NCBI RefSeq assembly: GCF_002994635.1 | Contig: NZ_PVNL01000074.1 | Span: 124,001-188,000 of the forward strand | DNA from: Enhygromyxa salina | Lineage (GTDB): Bacteria; Myxococcota_A; Polyangia; Nannocystales; Nannocystaceae | Direction: 5' to 3' | DNA: 64,000 bases | Shown here: piece by piece, positions 46,253-56,292 of the stretch | How the letters are laid out: every line of letters begins with the position of its first letter | Position numbering within the stretch: the first letter of the stretch is position 1 | The notes under the pieces: model-generated | Databases searched by the model: none | Told to the model about the DNA's origin: nothing | Seen by the model: only the letters and a program-made list of their open reading frames with translations | Position numbers and translations under genes: made by a program

Positions 46253-48994
46253 TAGTACGCTCCGAACGGGCCAGTGCATTCGTTCTGTGGGGTCGCCATG
46301 TCGTCAAGACACGGAAATGGACCGCCCAAAATACTCTGCGGCGTTCCAGCGACCTGACTCCACTGACTCAGGTTCGTGGCTAGAAGCGGGTTGATGAACT
46401 CATCGAAGGGGTCGCCTACCACGTTGGTGAGGTAGACGACGGTGATGTTGTAGGCCCTGTTGTGCAGGACGATGGCCATTGAGCCATCAGTGCCGCCGGC
46501 CATCGCCACCCAGTTGCCGCGGGCGTACCAGCCCAGCCCGTAAAACCAGCTTGTCCCGGGTGCTCCGTTCGAGTTCCACCACGCGGGATTCCATAGCTGA
46601 GCGGCGACGGCTTGGGGCATCAGAAAGCCCGTCTGTGTGAGCGCGTACATGAGCAGGCCAAGCGATGCACCATCCCCGTGCCAACCGCCAGCCGCCAGCG
46701 GCGCGCCACCCATGTACACACGGCCAGCGTATCGGTTGTTGGCGGCAGTCCCGGGGGCCGAGGGGTCGATGGGTCCGGCGTTGGTCGACCACGTCGGCGA
46801 GTCGTCGCTGACAACGGCTTTTTGCGGCCCCGGTGTGGGTTCTGACTGGGTCAGCGGGGTGACCGTGTTGACGCAGGTGTCCGCCATGCACGCCCACTTG
46901 GGATTGCATGGCGTTCCATTGGTCGCGCAGCCCGTGCAGGTGTTGTCGGGTCCACACACGGGAGTCGTACAGTTTGGGTTCGGGTCCATCGGAGCACACG
47001 CGAGGTAGCCACAGTCGGCATCCGTGGCGCAGTCGACAGGATTGTATGCATGTTTGCGGTTGACGAGGTAGCTACGCAGGCCAGCCAGCGTGGGATTCTC
47101 GACGGCGCTGCGGTGGCCAGGGTCCGGGTAGATGTCCTGGTCGAGGTTGAGCGGCGCCAGGAAGTTCGTCCGCACGTACGCCTCGTAGCTCAGCCCCGAC
47201 TGCACACGCACCAACTCCCCGAGCATGGAAAAGGCTGAATTCGAGTAGATGAGCCGCGGGCCTGGGGACGCAGATTGACTCTGGGTGTACCTGAGCAAGT
47301 TCCAGTAGCTGTCGGGGTCCGCCGCCGTACCTAGCATGGTGGTTATATCGAGGTGCCCTCCAAGCACGGCGTAGTCATACATCATTTTCCCAGTGATGGG
47401 GTATTGCCCGTAGGGGCTCGCGTCAATCAATGCATGGTCGCCGTAGGAGCTCGGACTGAAAGCGAACCCCCCGATGTTGCGCAGCACATCCGCGATCGTC
47501 GGCACACTCGCCATCGTCGCTACCCCATTGATCCCGGCCGCCCCCGCGAACGGTGCGGTGAGCGGGATCCCCTTGATGCTCGACTCCCGCACCGTCGCCG
47601 CCGCCGTGATCGACTTGGCCACGCTGGCCAGCGCCATCGTGGCGTTGAGCGGCGTCTCAGGATAGGTCGATCCCGCGTAGGTATAGGACCGATTCAACAC
47701 CAAGTCGTCACCCTCGAATATATGCAGTGTTCCAGACGGCCGAAAGAAGTCCCCGACTTTAGAGCCCGCGAGCGTCATCCCCAGGATCGCCTGCTGATGA
47801 AAGGGCAAGTATTTGGCAATGTACCCCGGATCCATCGGATCGATCTCAATCCCCTCCTGCCAGCGCAGGTAGGGATCATGCCGGACCCAAACGCCAGCAT
47901 AGCGCTGAACGCCGGCGTCCTGGTACGCGCAAGCCCCCTCGAGGTGATACCCGCCCTGCCGCCACTGCGCGTCCTCGCCCTCAAAGGTGATATCGTCCAT
48001 GTTGTAGCGTAGCTGCAGCTTCAGCTCTGGGGAGCGCTTCAACCAAAGCACGTTGAAGCGCGGCCATTCCTGCGAACCTTGCTCGTAGCTACCTGCGAAC
48101 GGGTAGTACCCTGCGGCCCATTTGATCGGCGCATCGGCGCTGAGCGCAAGTGCGTCGTAGCCCACACCCAGCTCCCAGTCGCCCGGATCCACGCCGTCTT
48201 GGACAAATACGGCCGCGAACTCGCTGGCGCCGTTGCGCTTGCGGCTGGCGATCGAGATCGGGCGATACCCCTTGTCCGCGAGCGTCGCCTCTGTGGTCAT
48301 GAGGCTGGCCTGGCTCTGGCCGTCAACCATCTGCCACGCGACGGAGCTGTTGTCGTAGACGAACGCGATGGTCGCACCGACGCGGCCGACAGGCAGCGCG
48401 AAGGTGTCGATCGACGTGGGTCGTGGGTCGCCCGAAGACCCACCACCCGTGAGGACCTGCTCCTGCGCCACCGAGCCGAACACGAAGGTCTTGATCTCGG
48501 TCTTGTAGTTGGCGTCGTCGTCCGACACATACACCGAACGGTCGAGGACCGTCAGCTCCAGGCTGCCGTCGGGGTTGTTCGCCATCGAGACCTCGGCGTC
48601 GACTTGTGTGGGACGAAAGCCGTTGCGCAACTTCAACGCGTGGTCCTTCACAAATTTATCGGCCCAGTTGACGCCAGACACGAGCTGCTGTGCTGAGAAG
48701 GTCTTGGTATACTCGCTCGCGTGCAGGTCGTAGCGGGAGTCGTGGACCAGACCATTACCGAGCGTGAGCGGCGGGGGCCAGTCTAGGTTTGGGTCTGGTT
48801 CGCCAGGCGGATCGCTTCCCTCGCCATCGAACGGATCTTGGGGGACTGGCACGCCGGGGTCGCCTGTCTCACCGCTGCCGCCGGTGACTTCATCAGCCGG
48901 GCACGCTGAGAGTAGCAAGGTGGAGATGACCCCAAGACAGATAGACAGACAGACAGGTCCAAACCCGTCGCGGCACCAACACTCTTCTCGTCAT
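46252..48994 (-). pseudogene. Serine-hydrolase (beta-lactamase-fold) lipoprotein, copy A, out of frame at a tetranucleotide repeat
   Basis: The main frame (46252 to about 48936) encodes about 890 aa. The N-terminal half has repeats with GYRP-type motifs (KGYRPISIASRKRNGASEFAA, RYAGVWVRHDPYLRW); the C-terminal half is a class-C-like serine hydrolase with SVAK (SxxK), LIYSNSAFSMLGE (YxN) and GGTDGS (third motif). The frame lacks a good start: it opens within the signal peptide (LGVISTLLLSAC). An ATG at 48994, preceded by TAGCGT 6 nt upstream, is out of frame by one base across five AGAC-type units (48935-48954). Loss of one unit would give MTRRVLVPRRVWTCLSICLG plus VISTLLLSAC, a perfect lipoprotein signal. 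So it is off as sequenced, possibly switchable. Confidence 0.7.
48935..48954 (-). repeat. Tetranucleotide tandem repeat (AGAC)5, one unit imperfect
   Basis: Units AGAC-AGAT-AGAC-AGAC-AGAC on the plus strand (GTCT on the coding strand). They lie inside the signal-peptide coding region of the hydrolase; a change of one unit alters the frame by one base. Confidence 0.8.
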
Positions 48995-49468
48995 GCTCAA
49001 ACGCTACCGGAGGCACTCGGGAGAGTCAAGCACCTGGAATCCTCAACGAGTGAGCGCCGCGATCTTGCTGGTTATCAAGATCGGCAGCGGCAGGAGCAGC
49101 TGAATCTCCGCGGTCGTCACCAGGACCGCGGACATGACAGCGCTCGTTTGCAACATGCCCGACAGAGGGGAGGAGGGTAATTCTGTGAGCGGACGCCATC
49201 ACCCGACGACCCTTGACAGTCGTAGCCCATCGCAGCCGCCACGGCAACGAGCAGACCCACTGCTCGACTGGAACGTCAGGCAACAGCTTCGCGTGCGTGA
49301 CGCCGTGGGTGCAGCCGGGTCCGCCGTCGAAGCGACGCGCGCCTGTCGAGGGGCTGGGGCTGGGGCGAGGCCGGATCCGCCGCGAATTTTAGGGGCTGTA
49401 GTACGGGGTGGGCTCCCCCTTGAGGGTGAGTCAGGACGGGAAGCTGTCGCAGGAGTAGTCTTGCCCTC
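48995..49468 (+). other. 474-bp intergenic region with dispersed repeat copy 2
   Basis: Between divergent genes. Contains TAGCGT (minus, 49006-49001) for the hydrolase, the 28-bp repeat copy at 49314-49341, and TAGTCT at 49456-49461 for the next gene. No coding frame supported. Confidence 0.5.
49456..49461 (+). promoter_or_regulatory. -10-like TAGTCT, leaderless arrangement
   Basis: TAGTCT ends 7 nt before the ATG at 49469; the nearby GGAG (49452-49455) is 13 nt from the ATG and could instead serve as a weak ribosome site. Confidence 0.35.
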
Positions 49469-49945
49469 ATGCGCCGCCGGTCCGTTTTCACGCTACTCAC
49501 CCTGGCTCTCACCGCCATTCCGCTCACGGCGGACGCGGAGTACCGCTACCTGTGTACGTCCGTCCCGGGGGCTTGCGAGTACTCCTCGGCAGACGTCCCC
49601 AAGCTGCTGGCGGACGTCTGCTACTACCCCGGCAGCAACGCGATCAAGATTAAGGGCACGGCGCCGTGCCCATCGGGCTCCAACGCGTTTAGTTTGATCC
49701 ATGGGGAGATCGTCGATCCTCAAACCGGGCAAGTGTCCGCCTATGCGCCGCTCGACGATGCCTGCGCGGCGGGACTGTGCGCCGAGTTTGCGCCGCATGA
49801 TGACCCACAAGAGAGCGTGATGTGCTGCGAGAACGGCGGGCCGTGTTGGCCTGGCGGCACCTGTGGTGGTGTCCTCTATTGGTGCCACGATGGCGTCTGC
49901 AATGACGATGGTACCATCACTTGCTTTGATGGGGAGCAGCTATAG
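49469..49945 (+). CDS. Small secreted Cys-rich protein of unknown function
   Basis: 158 aa. MRRRSVFTLLTLALTAIPLTADA is a cleavable signal peptide (ADA-E). Mature sequence has 11 cysteines: YLCTSVPGACEYS, ADVCYYPGSN, GLCAEFAPHDD, MCCENGGPCWPGGTCGG and WCHDGVCNDDGTITC. The spacing suggests two or three small disulfide-linked units. It is divergent from the hydrolase cassette A, and its 3' end overlaps the end of the kinase gene by 29 bp. No family recognised. Confidence 0.7.
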   Translation: MRRRSVFTLLTLALTAIPLTADAEYRYLCTSVPGACEYSSADVPKLLADVCYYPGSNAIKIKGTAPCPSGSNAFSLIHGEIVDPQTGQVSAYAPLDDACAAGLCAEFAPHDDPQESVMCCENGGPCWPGGTCGGVLYWCHDGVCNDDGTITCFDGEQL

Positions 49946-51347
49946 TCCTGTTGGCGATGCCGTAGATCGCTGTGTGCGCTCGGCTTTCCAAGGTGTCGTC
50001 TCCAGCGCCACGGGCAAAGTGGATTGTCAGCCCCCAGGCGAGGGTAGCGTCCGCATTGAGTCCGCGTCGTTCGAACTCGAGTGCAACCGCCTCGCCTGCC
50101 GAGGCGAGCCGTTGGCATGAGACCGTGCTGCGCTCGGCGAAATTCGCCGGGTCCAGGATCTGCAGCGCGCGTTCCTCCTGCCCCGCACGCGCGAACGCAA
50201 CCGCGGCAGGCCCAGCCCAACGCACCCCTGCGTCGGCGAGAGACGAATTCCCCAGGTCGACGACGGAGTCCGCGAGGTCAGCGAGACCTCCGGTCTGGGT
50301 TGCTCGACTCGCCGGCGCGCGGACGAGCGCCGCCGTCACCAGCGAGCACGCCACGGCCAGCGCCAACCCGATCATCACCACCCGCAACCGCTGCGGACGC
50401 TGCTCGTCCGAACGACGGATCTCCTCCAACGCATCGAGCAAGCTCGCCATGTCCGGCCACCGATCACCAGGGTTGAACGACAACCCCCTGGTGATCACGG
50501 CGCTCAGTCGGCGGGGGATCTTGCGGCCTCGCCCGTCGCCGCACAGCATTCGGTGCGCGATCGCCAAGCGCAGCTCCTCCGCGCTCTCGCCCTCGAACGG
50601 GCGCTGTCGATACAGGCACTCCCAGAACGCGACACAGAACGAGTATTGATCCGATCGCGCGTCCCCGCGGAGACCACCAAGCCGCTCGGGCGCCATGTAA
50701 TCGAGGGTTCCGCCCTCCACGCTGTCTTTGCGGCCGTTGTCGTCCAACTTGCGATCGGCACCAGCCTCGTCGGGGCCCTGATCCCGCAGCGCCCGAGCAA
50801 CGCCAAAGTCAGCGACAAGTGTACGTTCTCCCTTGTCGTCGAGGAGTATGTTGTCGAGCTTGAAGTCCCCGTGTTCAAGGCCGGCAGCGTGGGCGGCCGC
50901 GAGCCCGCGACCCGCCTTCATGAAGATGTTGATCGTCTGCTGCCAGGTCGGCGTGTACGACGTGAGCATCGTATGGCCGTCCATGCCCTCGACATACTCC
51001 ATCGTCAGGAACAGGTCGTCGCCGAGCTTCCCGATGTCGTACAGGCCCACGACGTTGGGATGCGCGAGCTTGGCCAGGCACTGCGCCTCGTGCAGTACGG
51101 CGGCCTCGGCCTCCTCGCTCGGCAGCGTCAACAGCTTCAGCGCGACTTCACGATTGAGCTTGGTGTCGCGGGCTCGGAACACGACCCCCATGCCGCCCTC
51201 GCCGAGGAGCTCGAGCAGCTCGAAGCGACCGAACTTCACGCCCGGGGTGGTTGCATCGATGTCGCGCGCGTTCGCAGCCGTGGTGACGGCGGCCTTGAGC
51301 GCCGCCCTTCGATCAGAGAGGGTGCCTGCTGAACGCTGGCGAGACAT
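49917..51347 (-). CDS. Membrane Ser/Thr protein kinase (non-RD, Hanks type)
   Basis: 476 aa. Kinase domain about residues 40-315: glycine loop LLGEGGMGVVFRA, Lys in VALKLLTL, catalytic loop LEHGDFKLDNILL, DFGVARAL and GTLDYMAPERLGG. The catalytic loop is HGD rather than HRD, so activation-loop control by the Arg is absent, as in many myxobacterial kinases. A single transmembrane segment (VVMIGLALAVACSLVTAALV) near residue 335 is followed by a ~120-residue extracytoplasmic helical domain. ATG has GGAG 8 nt upstream. It lies 82 bp downstream of the sigma factor on the same strand; such sigma/kinase pairs usually form one signalling unit. It may sense surface events linked to the flanking cassettes (inference). 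Confidence 0.92.
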   Translation of the reverse strand: MSRQRSAGTLSDRRAALKAAVTTAANARDIDATTPGVKFGRFELLELLGEGGMGVVFRARDTKLNREVALKLLTLPSEEAEAAVLHEAQCLAKLAHPNVVGLYDIGKLGDDLFLTMEYVEGMDGHTMLTSYTPTWQQTINIFMKAGRGLAAAHAAGLEHGDFKLDNILLDDKGERTLVADFGVARALRDQGPDEAGADRKLDDNGRKDSVEGGTLDYMAPERLGGLRGDARSDQYSFCVAFWECLYRQRPFEGESAEELRLAIAHRMLCGDGRGRKIPRRLSAVITRGLSFNPGDRWPDMASLLDALEEIRRSDEQRPQRLRVVMIGLALAVACSLVTAALVRAPASRATQTGGLADLADSVVDLGNSSLADAGVRWAGPAAVAFARAGQEERALQILDPANFAERSTVSCQRLASAGEAVALEFERRGLNADATLAWGLTIHFARGAGDDTLESRAHTAIYGIANRTIAAPHQSK

Positions 51348-51429
51348 CGAAGCTCCGGGGGACCGCGATCGTACACCAACGCGCCCGCAGATCGGCGAAC
51401 GATGCCCGACAGCTCGACAGGATCGGCGT

Positions 51430-52050
51430 CTACGACGACGGCCGCTTCGACGGCGTCACGGAGATCGGCGACGTCACACGAGCGGTCCGTCGCCGGGCTT
51501 GAATCTCGGCCCTGATGAGCGCCCATGCTCGAGAGACTCGGCTCCGCACGGTCTCGATCTTGATACCCTCGGCGTCGGCGAACAACTGCGGATCCTCGCC
51601 ACGCAGCCGGCTCTCGAGCGCGCGCCTGTAGACCGTCTTGATCGCGGTCAGAGCCGTGCGAAGCAGCGCGGTTTGTTGCAGCCTCATCGCAGCCTCGTCG
51701 GGGCGGCTCTCCGGCACGTCCCACCAACCTGCGGGCAACGGTGGTGGCTCCCGATCACGCCGCCGCTTCGCCCTGCGGCCGCCCTTGAGCTTGAACATGG
51801 CGATGGCGAACACGTATGAGCGGAACGAGGTCGGGCGCGTCAGGTCAAACGGCTGTTTGTGCAGCTTGGCAACAATGAACGTCATCGTCTCTTGCGTCAG
51901 GTCTTCCACATCGGACGCTTCGGCCCGCCTGCTGAAGAACCGCACCAGCTCGACGCGGATCTGCCGAAACAGGATCTGCTCGGCGCCCGGCTCACCGTCC
52001 ATCACCGCACGAAGCAGCTCGTCGAGCGACCTGTCGAGCGACATCGTCAT
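51430..52050 (-). CDS. ECF-type RNA polymerase sigma factor
   Basis: 206 aa. Region 2 includes SDVEDLTQETMTFIVAKLHK and the -10 recognition helix SFRSYVFAIAMFKLKGGRR; region 4 is LLRTALTAIKTVYRRALESR followed by the helix-turn-helix IETVRSRVSRAWALI. No region 3, so ECF-like. Start is ATG 52050 or ATG 52044; TACCCT ends 8 nt before 52044, which fits the leaderless pattern. Downstream on the same strand is a Ser/Thr kinase. No anti-sigma gene is visible, so control by the kinase is plausible but unproven. Confidence 0.88.
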   Translation of the reverse strand: MTMSLDRSLDELLRAVMDGEPGAEQILFRQIRVELVRFFSRRAEASDVEDLTQETMTFIVAKLHKQPFDLTRPTSFRSYVFAIAMFKLKGGRRAKRRRDREPPPLPAGWWDVPESRPDEAAMRLQQTALLRTALTAIKTVYRRALESRLRGEDPQLFADAEGIKIETVRSRVSRAWALIRAEIQARRRTARVTSPISVTPSKRPSS

Positions 52051-53117
52051 CGAGGGTACACGAGTTCGTCCCGGCGAGTACTGGCCGGAAGATCAATTGC
52101 ACAAAGTCGGGAACGTTACGTCGTCTGGCGGCAGCACCTGATCATGCTCCTGCATACGGTGCCCACCGGACTCCTCGCCAGCCCATGCGACCACCAACTG
52201 CGACACCGCGACATGGCTGCGGATCTTCGTTAGGCACACGAAACAGGGGCTTCTGAGGCGAGGGTGGAGTTCCCGGGGTCGCAATTCGGACGTCGGCGAG
52301 GAAGCGGCGGACAGGGCTGCCCTCGAAGCGAACCTCCCCGTGGTCTACACCGGAGCAGACCATGAGTCGGTTTGAATTGATGTCCATCACGAGACTGTGG
52401 ATTTGAAGTCGGTTCCTCACGGGGTAACCTTGCGCGCCGCCAGACGCGGCCAACCGGTACCTTGTGCCGGACGTCTTGCCTTCGCTCTCAAGCTCCGAAG
52501 GACGCTCACCGCGACTCCTTGTTCGCAAGCTGTCGCCTATCGCCAGGCTATCCAGTCTCGAAGCATGTTGGCGACTGCCCACGCCGACCCCCGAGCGAGC
52601 ATGAAGAGCCCACTCTTCGTGTGTTTACTCAGGGACGCTGCCAGAGATTGTCTCGTCTGCATCATCGGCGGTGAGGCTGGTTCGCTAGGATGCGTGCATG
52701 CCCCACCGCCCGGCGTGCGGTCTGAAGATGTCGGTGCCCCTGATTCCAACAGGAGCGACCCCAGCAGCGGCTCGGTTGCGAAGGAAGCACGGTCCGAGGC
52801 AAACAACGCGGCGCGGCGTTGGTCTGAGCTGAGCCCGACAGTTCGATCCCGCGCCTCGCGTCGTGTGCCCTGGACCTGCCGACACAGTCCGTCAATTAGC
52901 GTCGGAAACGAGGTGTCTAGTCTAGTGCGTCACATAGCTCGTACAGTGGGTCCATTCCTGGACTGACCTGGGATAGCCCATTGGTGCGTTTACGTCCCGA
53001 ACTCGACGAATACGTATAAACTCCCGTCGGGGTCGACTCGATCCTTGCGCCAGCTGGCACCCACACCGCGAAAAGGTTGTCGTTGCTCGGGGGAAAGCGT
53101 CGACCCATGGTTGTGCG
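52051..53117 (+). other. 1.07-kb region without a supported gene
   Basis: Less GC-rich than its surroundings with many short overlapping frames. A minus-strand frame near 52240-52420 (VMDINSNRLMVCSGVDHGEV) looks slightly protein-like but has no start or family match. Probably decayed sequence between the sigma factor and hydrolase cassette B; it must also hold the promoters of both. Confidence 0.4.
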
Positions 53118-55717
53118 GTGGGGCCTGCACGTATCACGAGATTTGGGATCATCGCCTTCCTGTTACTGACTGCGTGCCCGGAGGACGACGTCGCAGCCGA
53201 CGGGGGGACCGGCGAGACAGGTGATCCAGGTATTGATTTCGTCGATCCACTCGATAGCGGCGGCGCGGTGCCACCTGGCACGGCGAGCCTCGAAGATCAC
53301 TGGGACGCCCCGTCCACGCTCGGGAACGGCCTCGTGCACGACACCCGCTCGGCGGTGGACATGCGCACTCACGCGGCGTCATTCACCAGTGGAAGCTGGC
53401 ATCGGGTGTTGCGTGGTCGAGCTTCGTCGATAGCAACGAAACCATGCTCGCGCAGGGATTTCGCCCTGCCCAGGTCGACGCTGACGTCGAGCTGACCGAG
53501 GATCTGGAGGTCATTGACGAGACGCTCTATATCTCGGACGACGACGCCAACTACCGCACGGAAATCTTCACGCACGTGTTCAAAACGCTCACGTCCGAAC
53601 GGAGCTTCAGGGGCTGGCAGCCCGTCGCGCTCGGCGCACGGCCAACGTCGGTCTCGACCTTCGCTACCGATGGCCGCGTGGGCTACTCTGTGGCCTGGGT
53701 GTACGACAGCCCAACAACCAGGCCCACGCTCGGGTGGCAGCTGAAGGCAGGCCAGAGCGCCGCCGAGCTGAGCACCCTGCTCGCCGATCCTGGAATGCGG
53801 CCGATCTCGCTGGCGTCTCGCCGCCGAGCGGGCGCGAGCGAGTACGCGGTGATCCTCGTGCCCACGCAAATACCCACGAGCTGGTCGGCGAGCGTGCACC
53901 TGTCGAGTTCGAGCCTGAGCGCCGAGATCGCAGACCGATGGCAAGCGGGCTTCTATCCGTTTCGGATCACGGCGGAAGACGGGGACGCGACTCACGTCAA
54001 TGTGCTGTGGGCGAGGCGGCCGCCTGGCATCTCGGTGCAGGCGCGCGTGAACCTCACGGACGCTACGTTCGCGGACGAGGACGGATTGTGGCGAACTCGT
54101 GGATACCACCTCGAGACGGTGGACAGCTACGTGCAAGCAGGTGAATCGCGCCGCGCGGCGGTGTGGGTTCGCTACCAACCCTACCTCCGCTGGGAGGGCA
54201 CCGAGTTCACGCCGGACGACGTGAACTATGGCACCAAGTACGAGATGTTTCACGACCAGGCGCTGCGGGTCCTCGGCGATCTCACCGACGTCGCCTGCGC
54301 AGACGGTCAAGCCTGCCCGACAGGCACCAACTGCTACAGCTGTCCGCCGGACGTTCCGTGTCTTCACGACGAGGTCTGCGCCGGCGCGGACTTCGGCGAG
54401 TACACGCGTCCCTCGGCCACCTTGCATATCTTCGAGGGCTCGAGCTTGGTGCTCAATCGGGCGTATACCTTCGCGCCAGCGGTCTACCCCGACACGCCGC
54501 TGAACGCCTCGATGGGGACGGCGTCCGTGTCCAAGTCGTTGACGGCGACGGCGGTCGTTCGTGAGATGAAGGTTCAGGGACTTTCGCTGAATACGACATT
54601 TGCGGGCAGGATCGGCGTGGTCCCGACCTACTTCCTCAACGCTCCGCTGGTGCCAACTGGCACACTGTCGGTTCGCGTGCGAGATGTGCTCAACAATCGA
54701 GGTGGGTTCGCCGGAGTTACCAAGACGCTCAAGTCCTACGTGGACCACGCGCTGATCGTCGCCGCAGGGGCGACAGCCCCGGTGGATGGTGAGGAACTGT
54801 TCGAGTACGTCTTCGCCCCGCCGCCTGACGGCCACGTGAACCTCGGAACCATGCAGGACGATACCTACTGGCAACCCGAATGGTTCAAGCAGGACCGAAC
54901 GATGGGCACGATGCGGTACTCGAACGCGGGCTACTCGCTCGTGGGCGAACTCGTCCGCGTGCAGTCTGGGGTGGCGTATGAGGAGTACGTGACGAGTAAA
55001 TTGCTCGCGCCGCTCGGTCTAGAGGATCGAGTCTACGCCTATCCTGGCCCCCGGGTTCGCTCGCGCGGGCCGACTCGCGCGTTGATCGGAAAGTATCTCA
55101 TCGACGCTCGGCATCCGTACAATGTCGCCTCGCCAAATCCACCGCAACCCGTGCAACCTGCGGTGGGCCTCGCAGCCAATCCCGTCGAGCTCTGGCGCCC
55201 CTACATGGGGCCGGACGAGCCACGCGCCCCGACGCGCGCGACGACTCTCTATGGGGGCAATTTTCACCTCGGTGGCGCGCCCCTCGCTGCCGGCGGCTGG
55301 TGGGCAGATGGTGAGGCGCTCGGACGCTTGATCCGCAGTATCAGCCGTACGGAGACACTGCTGCCACAGGATGCCGCCGCCTGGATGTGGCACCCCGTTC
55401 TGTGGAACTTCAACCACGCGCAGGCCTCCGGCTGGGCCTACGTTCATGGGTGGTACGTGCGGGGCAATTGGGTCGGATGGATGGGGGGCGACCTCGGAGC
55501 GGTCGCACTGGTGGTCCACAACCGCATGTACGACATCACCGTCGTGTTCCTGGCCAACGGCCGCGATAGCCCGTCCAACTTCATCAATCCACTCATGGCG
55601 TCACCCAACCTCGTGCAGGGGTTTAGCGAGATCGGGAAGGTCTGGCCGTGCCTGCCCGATCCTTCCTTTGGCCCGAACTTCACGGGGTGCAAACTCCCCG
55701 TGGCAGCAGTCTATTGA
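53118..55717 (+). pseudogene. Serine-hydrolase (beta-lactamase-fold) lipoprotein, copy B, frameshifted near residue 90
   Basis: Paralogue of the gene at 46252-48994. GTG 53118 gives a lipoprotein signal (GIIAFLLLTAC) and the shared segment TLGNGLVHDTRS. Homology leaves this frame at about 53390 (SFTSG) and resumes one frame over with KLASGVAWSSFVDSNETMLA, then QGFRPAQVDADVEL, to the end. One base lost near 53391 explains it. The rest is complete: YISDDDANYRTEIFTH, GMRPISLASRRRAGASEYA, SVSK (SxxK), MRYSNAGYSLVGELV (YxN). It carries an extra Cys insertion (CADGQACPTGTNCYSCPPD) lacking in copy A. An internal ATG at 53444 could make a product, but without signal. Confidence 0.7.
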
Positions 55718-55735
55718 GGTCGCATGAAACGCCCC
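55715..55735 (+). repeat. 21-bp repeat around the start of the Cys-rich gene (second copy 56237-56257)
   Basis: TGAGGTCGCATGAAACGCCCC occurs at 55715-55735, where it spans the hydrolase stop and the start MKRP, and again at 56237-56257, right at the stop of the Cys-rich gene. The second copy is followed only by about 35 bp before the convergent gene, so it is probably the stump of a further tandem copy. Confidence 0.75.
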
Positions 55736-56239
55736 ACGCTCGTCCAAGTCCTTGTCTTGTCGCTCGCGGCCTGCGGGCCAAGGAAACCAGGTGATGGTGC
55801 TGGCGAGGAGCCGCCGTCGGACATCGCCGAAGAGACGCCCGACCTACCGTGTGGTGGCGCGGATCTTCAGACCGACAGGTACAACTGCGGCACGTGTGGA
55901 ACGATATGCTACGGGGGGGGGGAGGGAGACTATGAGTCGGGCGGCTGTGTCAATGGTGTTTGTGGTCCAAGCTGGTTCGGGGTGGAGTGGCTCGAGCCGA
56001 CCCCGCTGACGTGTGATGACGTCTGCGCGGACACGGGCCAGTCGTGTCACGCCAACGCTTGCTCTGAGCTCACGGGGCTCGTGTGTGAGTCGGTCTTCGG
56101 CCAACCCTGCACGACAATGGTAAGCGGTGATGTTCCGCTGCTCGACTTTGCAGGACCTTGTGGCGACCCCATCCCCTGGCCGCCCGAGGTGTACTACGAC
56201 GGCATTCGAATCGCCTTCTGCTGTTGCGATGAAAAATGA
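55724..56239 (+). CDS. Cys-rich lipoprotein, 171 aa, hydrolase-cassette partner (copy B)
   Basis: MKRPTLVQVLVLSLAAC is the lipoprotein signal. Mature protein: acidic spacer, LPCGGADLQTDRYNCGTCGT, a G-rich loop (YGGGEGDYESGG, containing a run of nine G), CDDVCADTGQSCHANAC, and end DPIPWPPEVYYDGIRIAFCC followed by CDEK. Same length as copy A and the same Cys framework. It starts 6 bp after the hydrolase stop with GAGGT just upstream, so it is co-translated with copy B of the hydrolase. Function unknown; likely partner protein. Confidence 0.78.
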   Translation: MKRPTLVQVLVLSLAACGPRKPGDGAGEEPPSDIAEETPDLPCGGADLQTDRYNCGTCGTICYGGGEGDYESGGCVNGVCGPSWFGVEWLEPTPLTCDDVCADTGQSCHANACSELTGLVCESVFGQPCTTMVSGDVPLLDFAGPCGDPIPWPPEVYYDGIRIAFCCCDEK

Positions 56240-56292
56240 GGTCGCATGAAACGCCCCGGGGGTGGTGCGGGAGGCTGGATCCCGCCGAGACC

